Shown here piece after piece: positions 1 to 12,596 of a stretch of 64,000 nucleotides of DNA. The stretch is from Hydractinia symbiolongicarpus (Eukaryota; Cnidaria; Hydrozoa; Anthoathecata; Hydractiniidae), in NCBI RefSeq assembly GCF_029227915.1, contig NC_079887.1, forward strand, positions 16,427,650-16,491,649. Reading direction: 5' to 3'. Under the pieces are notes generated by a model. It was not told where the DNA came from. It searched no databases and worked only from the letters and a program-made list of their open reading frames with translations. The translations under genes were made by a program, and so were the position numbers. The first letter of the stretch is position 1. Each line of letters starts with the position of its first letter.

Positions 1-421
1 CCCGTTGTGTAGAATAACACCCAATATTTGGGAATAACAAATGAACATTCAAGATAATTATATTTATACCTCTTCTCGTTTTACAAGTACTTTCAATTGT
101 AAATTTATACATATTTAAAAAATATTTAATATTTAGATTTGTGGGTATTTTTAAATGTGTTTTCGATTGCATCACAGGGTAGCTAGTTCTTCTTCAGTGG
201 CGTAGTATTCAACATTTAGAAGTATTTTTCACGTTAATTCAACATCTTTAAAATAGTTATATTCTACATTTTAATAAAAAATGGGTTCAATTAGGATTTT
301 TTCGGTTTTCTGCACACGTCAGACGTACGCCGAAACGGGGAATTTTACTTTTAGCCGTTTCTGATAATGCTACAATATATTTAGATTATTTGTTTTTATC
401 AATACGTAAATAAATAGGCAA

Positions 422-500
422 TTTATATTATAATACCCTGTCACGCAAAATGGTACCGCAAGTAGCGAGAATAAAAAGGACGGTCCACCGACTGGTTATT
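422..500 (+). mobile_element. Decayed copy of the 150-bp Helitron family
   Basis: The stretch contains 'tatattataataccc' followed by 'cacgcaaaatggta' and a remnant of 'aaaaaggacgg'. The same blocks occur in the same order in the 150-bp element at 16,412. The terminal hairpin and CTAG end are not preserved. The flanking DNA from 1 to 421 shows nothing I recognise. Confidence 0.45.
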
Positions 501-726
501 AAAAAAATTTTCAAAACATTTTCCTCTTTTTTCGTAATTATATTTTTGTTTAGGAATTTTGAAAGAATATTGATTTGAATATCAAACTCTTTTTAATTCT
601 TTTCTATCAACCTTTTTATTAAATTAAAAATATGATATGTAAAAAATACGGTGAATTGTTCGTCTGCATTTATTTATTATAATCCATATATTTTGTTTGT
701 TTGTGTATGTGACAGCTTGGATAATG

Positions 727-853
<127 letters not shown>

Positions 854-1552
854 AGTATTTATATTAAACAGGCTAGTTTCCAGGCTACTGTTTTTTAGTT
901 GAACCTGAATAAATATATCTGAGAATTTTACCACAATATTATATTGACTTTTTGTGTGGTGATTTTTATTAAAATAGAGCCTGGAAACTAAGCTCTGCTG
1001 GGATGTCATCTAAGTATTTGTATGTTATTGCTACTGCAAAAAGAAACTATTATTCAAAAACCTTGGACGTGCAATTTCTACTTTAGTTTTCCCTTTTTTG
1101 TTTTTTATTACATGTCTGGCTATGGAAATAATAAATGCAAATGTTTTTCATGTAACATATACCAATTTTGTTATTTCTGTCGAAAGCTGGCACACAACGT
1201 TGGCCAAATTTAATGTACAAGTGGTAGTCAGTCATCAAATCAAAACGACTATTGTATACATCATTGTTTTCTTGAAGTTAGTCTTTGCCTCGGTAAGACA
1301 TTCAAATATAAAATACCAGACAATCGAGCACATTAAAAAACCTTTTTATAAATAAGGTTTTTATTTTGAATGTGAGAACATTATGGCACAGATAATTACA
1401 ATGGGTAGCAGCAAACCAGAGTAATCTGTATAATCAAACCGCAGAACTAATTAAAAATGTTTACGGCTAATAGGATGTTTTCCTCTCAACTTCGTTCCCA
1501 GGGCAATTATTCGCTTTTTTAATATCCGTCCGAGATTGTCAGAAAGAGAAAA

Positions 1553-1904
1553 ATGAGCCTGGGGACGAGGTTGATAATTGATGCCATTAAGCAACTTGCT
1601 ACAGATAAAATAAGCACTGCATGCAAAAACTTGTGCAAGAAAAGTGGTGGCTCTGTCTTGTTTGAAAATAATTGTGACGAAATGATGTTTTTTAAAGAAG
1701 ATAATTTATGGTCAGAAGTCACACAATATAATCCATTTTTAATAGACATATTGACAGCTGTAGCAGGCAGAAAACATATTGAACATGATCTACAGATAAA
1801 ATTGTGTTTTATTTACTCAATTTTAATGCAGCACAGATGGCATAAATTGTCCTTAATCCAAAGAATAAATACAGTACTTGTTATTGAAGGTGGCTGCAGC
1901 AAAC
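1553..1904 (+). CDS. Candidate exon of an unknown, possibly DUF6589-like protein
   Basis: An open stretch of about 117 codons ends at a good donor site, CAG|GTAAAA, just after residues ..GGCSKQ. The C-terminal part (ILMQHRWHKLSLIQRINTVL then G..SKQ) resembles the N-terminal region of uncharacterised cnidarian proteins that I associate with DUF6589; this is from memory and unverified. The first dozen residues are encoded by the dispersed 'cctggggacgaggttg' motif, so the true exon probably starts later or was formed by repeat insertion. No initiator Met is supported. No downstream exon was recognised on this strand. Confidence 0.3.
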
Positions 1905-2139
1905 AGGTAAAAAATACATGTTCATTGATTAAATAACATAAGTCGTACAAATCTTAAAAAACAATTAAAAAAAATAAATACAAAAAAACTTCACACCTGG
2001 TCAAATTCCTCTCAAATAAACATCCTTTGGTTAGTTATAAAAATTGTTAAATAGTTGTTTAATAAAATTATTATGCTTTATATTCTATATTTTTATTGCA
2101 AATTTGTTAAATTTAAATAAATGTCATAGGGTAGTTTTG

Positions 2140-3190
2140 TTATTTGTGCTTCAACTCTGTTGCGATAGGTAGTAATATATCCTCATATCCTGCTAAACCT
2201 TTGCAATTACTCATTCTTATTTCTTTTTTTAAAAAAATGCTTTTACGATTTGGGTTTGCAGTAACCACTTTGCAATTTTCTATTTTCAAAGCTTTTTTTA
2301 AATTACGTAATTTTGGGGGTGAAGCAGTTGCAGTCAAAGCTAAAATGATACTGTGAGGGAAGAATGCTTGTAAAACTGATAAGTTTTGAAATTCTGTACA
2401 AAATTCTTCACCCCTAGATATAACATACAGTAATTCATCAATTTTTTAGCTTAACCGTATTATGTGATAAATTTATATTATTCAATTGTTATAGCTATAC
2501 ATATAGACATATTTTGTTTGTGAAACTTTTTCAAATGGATATATAATATATATTAGTTTGTTTATATATATTTAGTTGCTATAATTAAGGCATATTATTT
2601 TTATATATAATAGCTATGTATGTAGCTAGATTTTTGATACGTTATGTTTACAAAGAAAGCTAGCTAGCTAGCTATACTTACCATAATTCCACACAATGCG
2701 CCTCGCCTATCACACAAACCACAACTTTCCTCAATTTTTGATCTTAATATTTTCCTTCACTGATCTGATAACAGGGACTCTGGATGTGCAAAAAAAATTT
2801 TACATTTGCCTGCAACAATGCTTTTTGAAATTTTGAAAATAGAATTTGATGCATCATTCAAATCCTCTTCAAACAAGGGTTCGTACTTCTGACTATTAGC
2901 TTGGTCTTCGAGTTGTAAGAAACCACATTCAATGCCTACTTTAGTTAAAATATACTAGCTGATCTTGAATAATTGATGTTAAAGGAGAGACAACAAGTAC
3001 AATATCGCCTCTGCCTTTCGTTCTGGAACAAAGTCGGGTAAAAGTTGATAAATTAACGATTTACCAAACCCTATAGGCAAAACAGCTATAACGTGGTGTC
3101 CTTCTCCTAAATACTCGAAACATTGAACTTGTTTTGGTTATTCAGCCGCTTGAAAACACGCACCACATCTTTCCAGCCCATCGCCAATAT
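2140..3190 (-). pseudogene. RecQ-like DNA helicase, broken
   Basis: Read leftwards from 3,190, this encodes the helicase core of a RecQ-type superfamily 2 ATPase of the kind often amplified in cnidarian genomes. A Q/N-rich lead-in is followed by a Walker A motif (VLPIGFGKSLIYQLLP, about 3,040-3,095), a motif Ia segment (VVSPLTSIIQDQL), FAHPESLLSDQ, then GEAHCVEL in place of DEAH (about 2,690-2,720) and a donor TG|GTAAGT at 2,682/2,681. A further exon near 2,337 carries motif III (LTATAS) and ANPNRKSIFL. At least two frameshifts lie between the lead-in and motif Ia, one stop follows motif Ia, another follows the FAHPESLLSDQ stretch, and the exon between motifs II and III was not found. The Asp of DEAH is lost. 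This is a pseudogene, probably moved by a transposon. Confidence 0.7.
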
Positions 3191-3402
3191 TTTAAATATG
3201 CAGAATTTGCATAAATTAAAAATGAACCAGAATCTGGTTCATTTGATGCCCACGCGACCAGCCTGTGCCAGCGCCTTTTCGACGCCACGGTAAAAGGTGC
3301 TGGGTTCGAGCTTGAAAAACCTCGTCCCCAGGACTATTTGCTTCTCAACGGCGCTGCGCTTTCTGACTTACTACAAATTTATCCTCTTACAAATTATCAC
3401 AT

Positions 3403-5110
3403 TTGGAGGAGAATATCCTTATCAAAGGATTAGAATTTATACCCACCACATCCACTTTTTTAATTGATCATTCACAACCCCTAAATAAATTTATAAGGTC
3501 TATGAGCCTAGGATATTATTTTCGCTTATGCAACTCAAGCCTAACAAGGCTTAAAAAATCCTCCAACTGGAGTCCGTCTCCAACCCAACATCCTAATCTT
3601 CAGGAATATTTCCATAGAATAAAAAGTGAAATTGAAGATACTTTTAATTATTCCCCCAATCGACAACCATTTATGTCCCAAAATTTGTCATATAAAGAGA
3701 GTACACTGCTACAAAATTTGAAAAACAATCCTGACCTCGTATTTAAACCAGCAGACAAAGGTGGCAGTCTTATTATCATGAATAAAACTGATTATATTTT
3801 CAAAGTCAAAAGCCAACTTCAGAACACAAAATACTACAAAAAGTTACCTTTTGACCCTACTCTTCAGATTGCGAATGATATATCAACATTTTTTCGCTTT
3901 TTATATTCCAGACATAGAATAACAAGAGAAGTTGCTAATTTTCTAGAACCAACCACTCCTCCACGCGCACCACTTTTTTATGGATTGCCTAAAATACACA
4001 AACCTAATGTACTCCTTAGACCCATAGTATCAGCTAACGACTCTCCAACAGAAAACATATCAGCATTTTTAGATCATATATGCCAACCTGTAATGAAGTC
4101 ATTACCTTCTTACATAAAAGATACTAAACATTTTTTCAGAAATATTTTAGAACTTCCTCCCCTTCCTCCAAATGCTATTTTAGTTACTGCTTATGTAGTA
4201 TCACTCTACACTAACATACCTCATGATGAAGGCATCAAACTATCAAAAAATAAAGAAATCCTTCCCCCAGAAACTCCTCCTTTAAACACTATTAAAATAA
4301 TGATGGACTTTGTCCTAAAACAAAACTGTTTTAAATTTATGGATGATTATTACCAACAAATTCATGGCACAGCCATGGGCTCTAAATGTGCACCCCTTAT
4401 TCGTGCATTTACATGGGCCACCATGAAAATACTTCCCCTTACCACAGCTATTATGCTTTGGAAACGTTTTTCGATGACGTTTTCTTCATATATACTGACA
4501 CAGAAGAATGTCTACGAAAACTTTTTGAAAAAATTAATTCACTTCACCCCCATATCAAATTCACTTTTACCTATTCTAGGGATAAAATTAATTTTTTGGA
4601 CACCTACATACAGGTAGGAAAAGATGGAAAGCTTTATTCTAGTTTATACACCAAACCCACTGATACATTTAGCCTCCTCCACTACAACTCCTTTCATCCA
4701 ACATTTACGAAATCCTCCGTTATATACTCCCAATCCTTAAGATACAGAATGCTTATTAATAAAGATGATATGCTAAACAAAGCATTAAAAAACTTGGAAT
4801 GGGTCCTCAAAAACCGAGGATACCCCCAAAAACTAATACAAGAAAACATGAAAAAAATAAAAAACTTATCACAAAAGGATTTACTCTATAACGATAAACC
4901 TAAAACAGATAATACTCAAATGTATCTAGTTTTCCTCACACACTATTCCAAGGACAATACTACAATCAAAAAAATTATTAATAAACATTGGCACCTTATA
5001 GAGAATGACCAAGAGCTCAATAAAATTTAGCCTGACTCTCCCATTATTGCAACTATGCGGCATAAAAATATCAAGGATTTACTTGTCAAGGCAAGGGTAA
5101 GCTCCCGACC
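3403..5110 (+). pseudogene. Penelope-like element 1, reverse transcriptase
   Basis: Penelope-like reverse transcriptase, which would copy the element's RNA into DNA at chromosomal breaks. In order I see FKPADKGGSLIIM, FYGLPKIHKP, LRPIVSANDSPTE, SYIKDTKHF, LPPLPPNAILVT, SLYTNIPHDEG, then IHGTAMGSKCAP. A frameshift near 4,390 moves to a second frame with FFDDVFFIYTDTEE and the INFLDTYIQV region. A third frame near 5,050 has MRHKNIKDLLVKA, typical of the end of the RT. The motif A aspartate is replaced by Tyr (TAYVVSLYTN where TxDVxSLYTN is expected), so the copy is catalytically dead apart from its frameshifts. No GIY-YIG domain follows. The 5' part begins without an ATG. Confidence 0.88.
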
Positions 5111-8100
5111 GTAAGGTTAACTGGGTCTCACTAGTCCTCACAAAACCAAAATGATTTAAGACTTAATATAAACCTGAAAATTTTCAAGAGCATTATTTAC
5201 TATAACTACATTATTATTTCCTATAACACGAACCACCTACCAATCCCTTTGTATTTATAAACTAGTTATCATGCTAGAACAGATGGATTACCATATCTTC
5301 TGTAAGGAACATCCCTCTCTCTCTCTCTCTCTTTTTAGGCCCCGTCCCAACACGTTGTTTGCCTCGGAATCGCCGATATGGATCCCTCGACATTGGCACA
5401 TACATCTTCGTTACCAATCGAATTAAAAAATGTGATGCAAAAAAGCTACTATCATGCTAGTAAAAATAAACAATGACGTAACAATAATGGTGGAATATTG
5501 TAAATCCAATCACATACTGTTAGATAATGACGTTTGTTTTGCTATACCAGTATCAAATAATTTATTACGACACTAGACAACAATACGAAAACCCTATTAG
5601 AAAACACGTGGGAAGCAGCAATATTGCGATTTTTATACTAAAACAACATGAGAATGTAACCAAGCTAACCGCCATCACTGTTGATGTTTTACTGAAGTAA
5701 CCTACTGCGATACTGGCTGTATCCTTATGAAATAGAATGTATTACAAACAGTTACCACTACCACGTGGTACGGATCAAATAAAATGGATATTATTCTATT
5801 TGTAACGAATTAACATGTTATGCATAATACTTGTATTATATAACACGACTGTCAATATAACTCTTGTTATTTCATCAATTTTGATATCAAACCCCTTATG
5901 TTTTTAGTCTTATTTTCGATTTTAATTGCTCCTTTGGCTAGTTTATTTCAGTTCGCCCGGCCCTTTGTTACGCACTTGGCCCTGAACAGACCCTACTCGC
6001 CGCGTAGTTCACCAATCAAAAATTTTTTTTTAATCCAGCAAACACAGCCAGCTCTGCGGTGGACCCGCGTTTCGAGAGTCCGTATACACGGAAGGGAAGG
6101 GTGTATGAGTACCTTCACCATTTCCTTTATTCCTTTACAGAAAAGACTAACGCTGTGCACATTTAACGGCTTTTAGAACTGTACATACACGCTAGCTCGG
6201 TCGTTAGCCTGGTTTTCTATTCATCCAAATTACCCCCAGGCGCGCCTGTTCCACGTCTCTAGCACTGCCCCTCTACCTTGTTGTATATTCGCTACTTACA
6301 AACTGTACATTACGTCACTTACCCGAGCCGCAGTGGTGCTCTCAACCAATTAAAATCTCACCATTACAGGTGCCCTTCACCTACCAATTATAATTACCCA
6401 TAAAATCACGTGACTCAGTCTTCTTTAGCAACAAGAAAGCACATTTTTCCCTTTTCTTTTTCACCTCGCTAATCATCGCACGTGGTTTGTTATCGATTAC
6501 TTCCAAATCTGTTAATCATGGCCAACAAACAAATCGAGAAAGAAATATATAGACGTAACCCTTCCGTTATAAACAGACCCTTCAAAATGACCGACCGCTT
6601 ACTCCAGGTCGGGTTGTTTTGATTCTATCACGGATCAATTTCACTACCCGAGCAGAAAGCGGTATAAGCCCTTGTTTCTTAGGTCATCCCTTTACCCACA
6701 CAACATCCTTTCTCTACATACGATACTTCGAATCCTCCACTGGAGATTAGGGACACCCAATCAAAAAACAAGGTGCTAGGTTCGAGCTTGATTTGTAAAT
6801 TGAACCAAAGAAGAGTTTAAACATGAAGACTTCAAAAATGTTTATTGTGGCAACCTTAACTTGCAAGAAATTGATCCTGTTTTTAAGAGTGAAGATATTG
6901 ACTTAGTATGCTGTGAAATTGGCACGGCGCTTTTTGTCTTAGGTACAACCTCGTTCCCAGGGTAATTGCCTTTGTGCCAACTACACATTGGTCGTCCCAT
7001 GTTAACAAGAAACAAGAAATGAAGTTGATTCACAGAAGTTTTTTTTACTCTAGACTGAATGAACCAGACGCTTATCCCTTTATACAAAGGTTTTCATATT
7101 TAGCAACTACATGATATAACCAAAGAAGAATGTGAACTAGGTTGTTTTCTTTTTTTAAAAAAAGAAAAAACGATCTGCCGGTATTTGTGGCAGATGTACA
7201 AAGTTTTAAAGAAATTAAAAAAATTGTTTAGTTCAATATATAGAACAAGAAAAGAAAAAGAAAAAATAATATTGCATGTATTTTTTTGAAGAACAAGTTG
7301 AAACCGAACTCGGAGATATTTACACAAGGAGATATCGATAACCTTTTCATACACTTTTCTTCACTTTCCTCCATCTTATCAATCTTGTTTTTCTTATTGC
7401 ATCATTTTCATTTTATCCCCACCACCATTTTCTCTTTTCTTTCTGCCAAGGACCCCCAATATTTGGTTGTTTTTTGCCACGATATTTTCTTTCTAGAAAA
7501 AAGACGTATCATAGCTTGTACCCAGTTCCCAAGGATAAAATCTTTCTTAATGCCGGGTAGTATGTTAAAGTTGCACTGCTTTAAGTTCATAATATATTGT
7601 TAACATATATTATTGTTGTAAAAGGACTGGGAAAGAGATGGTGATCTTGTAAAAAAACTGTTGTGTTGTTTGGTATTTTTCAAAATGGTAGCTGGCGAGT
7701 TTGTTTGTTATACACACCTCTTTTATTGCAATTTATCGATGTAAAGCAACATATTTGTGTTTGGAATGAAAGCCTAATGTTTCAACCAGAGTTTTTCACC
7801 GACCTACAAGGGGTTTTCCCGTGCGGATAAACCATGGGTCTCCGGGCTTACACTAGAGCGGGGATTACCATCTGGGGTGGAAAGGGTACGCATAAATAAT
7901 AATTAATATATAGTTACAGAAAACTATAAATGTTAGAGAGGGAAAAAGAATAGAGAAATATAAAGAAGAAATTTTACTTTAGCTAAAACCAATAGAGATA
8001 AACATTAATTGTTAATAATGAAGCAAAGTGTAAATAATTTAAAGCTTCATAGAATATCTTGATCGTCGTGAAAAACATCAAAACCAAACAGCTTGGAAGA

Positions 8101-8142
8101 GAACGCAAAAACTAAAAGAGTTATTCCAACAACGTAAAAAAA
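5111..8142. other. Non-coding stretch, no gene recognised
   Basis: A (CT)n run lies at about 5,311-5,332. The dispersed 'caacctcgttcccaggg' motif occurs near 6,947. The interval 6,800-7,600 has short open pieces on the + strand separated by stops, which may be a worn-out coding remnant, but I recognise no family. Confidence 0.4.
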
Positions 8143-8592
8143 ATGACTGTAATTGAAATGGACCTTGGTAATTTTCTTATTCCTTTAGTTCTGGTGTTCT
8201 GTATAATATTAGCTTTCTTATGGATGCTAGGAAGATGTAGATTGAAAATAATACGGCGACGAAAAAATCCTGGACGAGATATTGTGTTAAAGTTAAACTC
8301 TGGTTTAAAATTACAGACATGTAACGTTGTTGCGTATTGTTGTTGGAGTTCGAATGACAGTTCGGCGGATATAATAAAATACTATGACAAAATACATGTC
8401 GTGAACTACGAGCCTGCTATCCATTCTTCGGACGAATGTGTGATATGTAAGGACACGTTTGATAGCGAGAAACAGATATGTACATTTAACTGCAACCATC
8501 ACTTCCACGTGATATGCATCGTGAAATGGATGACACAGCAAAAAAAATGTCCACTTTGCTGGGCAGATATAAACCATCCAATGACTGTGTAA
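8143..8592 (+). CDS. Membrane-anchored RING-H2 finger protein
   Basis: A single-exon ORF of 149 residues with an ATG start (MTVIEMDLGN). Residues about 10-30 form one hydrophobic membrane span (FLIPLVLVFCIILAFLWML), followed by a basic stop-transfer stretch (KIIRRRK). Residues 99-139 form a RING-H2 finger with ligands C99, C102, C117, H119, H122, C125, C136 and C139. The order is that of membrane RING-H2 E3 ubiquitin ligases (ATL/RNF-like), which bind an E2 enzyme and ubiquitinate target proteins at a membrane. The ORF is uninterrupted and stands alone between long non-coding stretches, so it may be a retrogene or a compact host gene. The substrate cannot be told from sequence. Confidence 0.75.
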   Translation: MTVIEMDLGNFLIPLVLVFCIILAFLWMLGRCRLKIIRRRKNPGRDIVLKLNSGLKLQTCNVVAYCCWSSNDSSADIIKYYDKIHVVNYEPAIHSSDECVICKDTFDSEKQICTFNCNHHFHVICIVKWMTQQKKCPLCWADINHPMTV

Positions 8593-9320
8593 ATTGTACA
8601 GACTATCTATTCTAACGCATAAATTATAAAACAAGTTTTTTGTACATACCAAATCGTGAAAAGCACGTGCCAACGGTATTAATATTTTACGTTTATATTT
8701 TATTTATATCTGGTTGCACCTGACCAGTGAAGATTTCCCACGTGAACAAAAACTTATCTACATAAAGAGAAAAGAAACTTTGAGAATGATAAAGTGCGTT
8801 CCCAGGCTTCCTGGGAATTTCCTGTTTACACACACCGGTTTGAAATAAGTTTACTTTTTGTTGGCGGGAATTAAATCCAATTTAAGTCGCGAGCGAAGAC
8901 TGTTTTCACCTTTACCAAGACCTCTTGACGCGTTATCACGCACCAATCAAATTATTCCACCGTCTTGAGAAAGAGGTTGTGTTCTCACTAGCAAAGTATA
9001 AAATTTGCATTAAATTACTTCAATTTTCTTACTTGAATTTTCCACTGAAATTCCAGTTTAGTGGGTGATTACATGCGGCGGGTTTACTTACTTTTAGTTA
9101 AAATCTAAAAAGGGTGACTCTTCGTGACTGGCGGTACATTTGATCATTTACGATATTCATTACTGATTATAAATTAATATAAATTTTTATGTTTTGTATA
9201 TTACGTATACACGACATAAAACGTTGAAGTCAAACAATTCAAATAAGATAAACTCATTCCAAGGGTATTACATAAAATTTTGTTAAAGGTTATAAAAAAT
9301 AATATTGCCGCACCTGTAAC
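8593..9320. other. Intergenic, nothing recognised
   Basis: AT-rich DNA without a credible ORF. A short run around 8,800 ('gcgttcccaggcttcctgggaa') resembles the dispersed motif in inverted form. Confidence 0.4.
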
Positions 9321-9421
9321 CTAGAATCTTCTTTTACTACGACCAGGTCCAAAGGCCGTCTTGTATATCTTCTGACAACGGAATGGTGATACGAACATCA
9401 TGTTTGTCTCATCGTCCCGGT
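9321..9421 (-). CDS. Candidate 3'-terminal exon, unknown protein
   Basis: A good acceptor (CTATTTTTTAG) is followed by a phase-1 open stretch of about 33 codons that ends in TAG. It contains RDDETNMMFVSP and ends with KTAFGPGRSKRRF. Its composition (acidic start, basic C-terminus) looks coding, but I do not recognise the family. No upstream exon was identified with confidence to the right, although a possible 47-nt exon lies near 10,230-10,276. Confidence 0.3.
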
Positions 9422-11373
9422 CTAAAAAATAGATAAAACTCTGGAATCGAGGTTTAAGTCGTGTTCCCAGTAAGAATGATGATAAACTTGATATAAAATG
9501 TTAAACTTTAGCTATCGTATCGTAGTTGCGCAAGTAATGTGGCGTACTAAAATCAACGACATATCGGAATAAAATGTGTCGAAAGCGACGAAAATTTTGA
9601 CCGACAAATTATATGTGAGAACGGCTACTTAAAAACTATAGCCTCTAATTTTTTTTCTGTGTAACTTGTCATCTAGCTACATAAAAAAGTGACATTACCA
9701 AAAGATTTTAAATTGGAGTAAAGTAATAAAATACGCTATTACGTACTTCTTCACTTATTGTCTCGACTTTTGAATGGTTTATATTAAGTAAGCGGTTTAC
9801 ACAAAGAAGCCGTATTTCAGCTGAATCGTTTTTCCTTCATGTAAAGAAGAAGTGTAGCACATTCTGATATATCGCTCGCTGTCCCTTTTTTTCTTTTTCG
9901 GGAAATGTAAAACAGAAAAAAGGAAAAGAGGCCCTGGGAGGATTTTGACGTGCATCCGACAACTTTGCTTATGCAACCTCGTCCCTAGGACTTTTTTATT
10001 TGCCTACACGCTGTTTTAAAAGAAAACCAAAATTCTAACCTGGTCATTATTCGTATTTCTCTATTGTTCTAAATAATATACCTATTGTCTTTAGCCTAAA
10101 ACCCAGCCTGAATTATTTCAAAGAAAAACCCCACAGAAACGAAATTATTACTTATGTGATGAAAGAAAAAAGGTATTCCAATTGTTTCGATCAGACGGGG
10201 AACAGTCGTCATTGTTACTGAACCATTTTACGGCCGTGTACCGTGAAGTTAGATATTGGCTTGACTGTAAGATTCATTTGAAACAGATAATAAAGGTCTA
10301 ATATATCTAACACTTCACCCTCGTTCCCAGATTTCTTTGCTTTTTTCGTATCAAAAAGGGAAAAAAAACTTGGAAAGGAGCATTTTATCATTTTAGTAAT
10401 TGCCACAAGCACCTCGAGAGTAATTAAAGGTTTTTAAAAATACAACAGAACTTTTTTGACGACATGTTTCGACATCCTATGTCATCTTCAAGTTAATAAT
10501 TGTTACAGGTTTGGTAACTCTGATTACACAAAGTTTTAAATATTTTACAATAGCATTTTCGTATAAATGTTTCCTGAAGATAAGTTATAACAATCGAAAG
10601 CGTGAAATACATAGACACCTAGAATATATATATCGCAAAAAAACAGCGGGTTAGGTAATAAGCGAGTAACAGATAATTACAGCAATTACGAAAGAAAAAT
10701 TATCAATGGAAAAAGTAAAGTTTCAAAGAGCAAAAATTGTGGAAAAATGAATAACTAAAATAAATAACATGGGCAAAATTGCTAGGACAAAATTTGGATA
10801 TCAGGACAATCCTAAGGATTCCAGGATTTGTCAAGATTAAATATCTTGATTTGCAAACATTTATTTCTCAAGTTAAAATATCAAAAATTTTCCAGAAACA
10901 AATCTTTTGGACCATGGTCACCAAAAATGTCCTATCTATCTATGAAGAATAGCTTTCTCCTGTTCTATGTACGGACTTTTAGTTTAAGATTGAGATTGGT
11001 GGAACCCTAAAATATAAAAATATTTATTTGCTGAAAGTTCTAAACAATCCATATTATATTTTAGATCTATTATATTTTTATTCTTTTTTAATTACATATG
11101 GAAAGATATCTGTTCGTTTCATCAAAATTATTACATCCTGCACACTTCAATTTGTAGACAACGTATATGACTTGAGGCATAACATCTTCCTGTTTTGAGT
11201 GAAGTGAAAAAATAAGCTTAAAAAAGTTTTGCCATTTAGAGTAACTTAAAATAAGAGACATTTTTCTCTTTCGATTTCTATTTTGTGACCGCTACATTTT
11301 TGTCACCATCAAGTACTTTTCAAGATAATCCCTGAGACTTGAAGCCTAACAAGTCCTGGCGGTTGGAAAATGA
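9422..11373. other. Intergenic, nothing recognised
   Basis: AT-rich DNA. It holds two copies of the dispersed motif, near 9,974 ('caacctcgtccctagga') and 10,318 ('ccctcgttcccag'). Short open frames here look like chance. Confidence 0.4.
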
Positions 11374-11406
11374 ATTTTATTAAGAGTTTTTGGATATAAA
11401 TTCCGT

Positions 11407-12111
11407 TTGCGTTGTGAAGTAAACGCTAAAATATTTAACCGCCTTGACACGGAAACACATAACATTTTCGATGTAGAAAATGTTTTACACGAAGAAGAAT
11501 TACAAGAACCAGAAGAAAACTTGGATAGGGAAGAAATTTACGATAATGGTATTTTAGATCACGAGGTAAATGAGTCCAGAAATTTTGATTTGTTAAGTAA
11601 TTTTGTTAGAGTTACGAACGACTTAAAGGAGTATATTGGATACGAGGTAAATAAATTGAGAGCAAAGGAATCGAGTTTTCTCGTTGATCGTTTGAAAGAG
11701 GAAAATAGTTTTCTGAAAGACGAACTCAAAGATCTACGATGTCTTGTTCGAGATATATTTAACAATATTAATAAAAAGCATTCAAGTAAACCAAAACCGT
11801 CAAACACCTCTGATGAATGGAAAAGTATTAGAAAAGGTCCTTCGGGGGTTTTGCATACAAGAAGCGAAATTAATGTTGATAATCGTTTTAAAAGTCTTTA
11901 CAACGAAGACCCGAATCCTCAAGTCAACGATTATGACAAAGAAAATTGTAGAATTAATAACACTAACAAAAATGAATTTCAAAACAAAAATAGTCGACGT
12001 CCGAATCCTGTCATCAATCCTTACCCGGAGCGGGAAGATTTCTTTGGTAACCAAAATCGGAACGATAATCAGAAAAAATTTAAAGATAAAAAGAGTAAAG
12101 TCGTCAAATAA
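11407..12111 (+). CDS. LINE A ORF1, N-terminal coiled-coil part
   Basis: An open frame of about 234 codons, highly charged. Around residues 85-125 heptad-like leucines (FLVDRLKEENSFLKDELKDL) predict a coiled coil, which in LINE ORF1 proteins drives trimerisation on the element's RNA. The C-terminal third is basic and rich in Asn, as in RNA-binding tails. No ATG starts the frame, so its N-terminus is missing or lies in a different reading frame. It runs into a TAA at 12,109-12,111; a one-base shift there continues directly into the esterase domain below, so both parts were once one protein. Confidence 0.7.
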   Translation: MRCEVNAKIFNRLDTETHNIFDVENVLHEEELQEPEENLDREEIYDNGILDHEVNESRNFDLLSNFVRVTNDLKEYIGYEVNKLRAKESSFLVDRLKEENSFLKDELKDLRCLVRDIFNNINKKHSSKPKPSNTSDEWKSIRKGPSGVLHTRSEINVDNRFKSLYNEDPNPQVNDYDKENCRINNTNKNEFQNKNSRRPNPVINPYPEREDFFGNQNRNDNQKKFKDKKSKVVK

Positions 12112-12596
12112 TATCCGATAGTATTCCAAAGGGGATAAGATTGAAAGAATTCAACCGTGTACTCAATAATGGCTATGCGCGAATGAAATGTTTTCCGGGT
12201 GCCAGCATACAACATTTAAACTATTATTCAACCCCAACACTAGAGGAGGAACAACCAGACATTGTTATCATTCATGGCGGTATCAATAATTTGCTGTCGA
12301 AAAATCTAAGTGCAGCATCTAATGTCGAAATAGTGAACGGATTAATTAAAATTGCAGAAAAATGTACAAACTCTGGTGTGGAAAAGGTTTTTATATCCAG
12401 CTTGATAACGTGTTCACGAGTTGACGAAAGTCGAATCGATGAAATTAACCGATTGTTAAAGGAAAGATGCGAGGCTTTAGATGTTACTTTTGTTGATAAT
12501 GACAACATAAAAAGCTCTTCATTATGGAAAGATGGAATCCACCTTACAGACGATGGTAAGACTATGTTAGCGAAAAAATTATTTATATTATTTTAA
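12109..12596 (+). CDS. LINE A ORF1, SGNH/GDSL esterase domain
   Basis: About 160 residues of an SGNH hydrolase fold. The block I serine motif reads SDS-I (IISDSIPKG, near 12,113) instead of GDS. Then come GARMKCFPGA-like residues (NGYARMKCFPGAS), block III as IIHGGINNL (Gly/Asn motif), and block V as WKDGIHLTDDG with the catalytic Asp-x-x-His. Esterase domains of this type are known in ORF1 of CR1-like LINEs, where they are thought to act on lipids or membranes; the role is unproven. The domain ends at a TAA lying exactly in frame with ORF2. Confidence 0.75.

Noticed and set aside
59-420. LTR retrotransposon or endogenous virus
   Set aside because: No gag, protease, RNase H or integrase motif and no paired long terminal repeats were seen here or elsewhere in the window.
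5898-6176. 92-residue ORF on the + strand
   Set aside because: No Kozak-like context, domain or splice support; composition like its surroundings.
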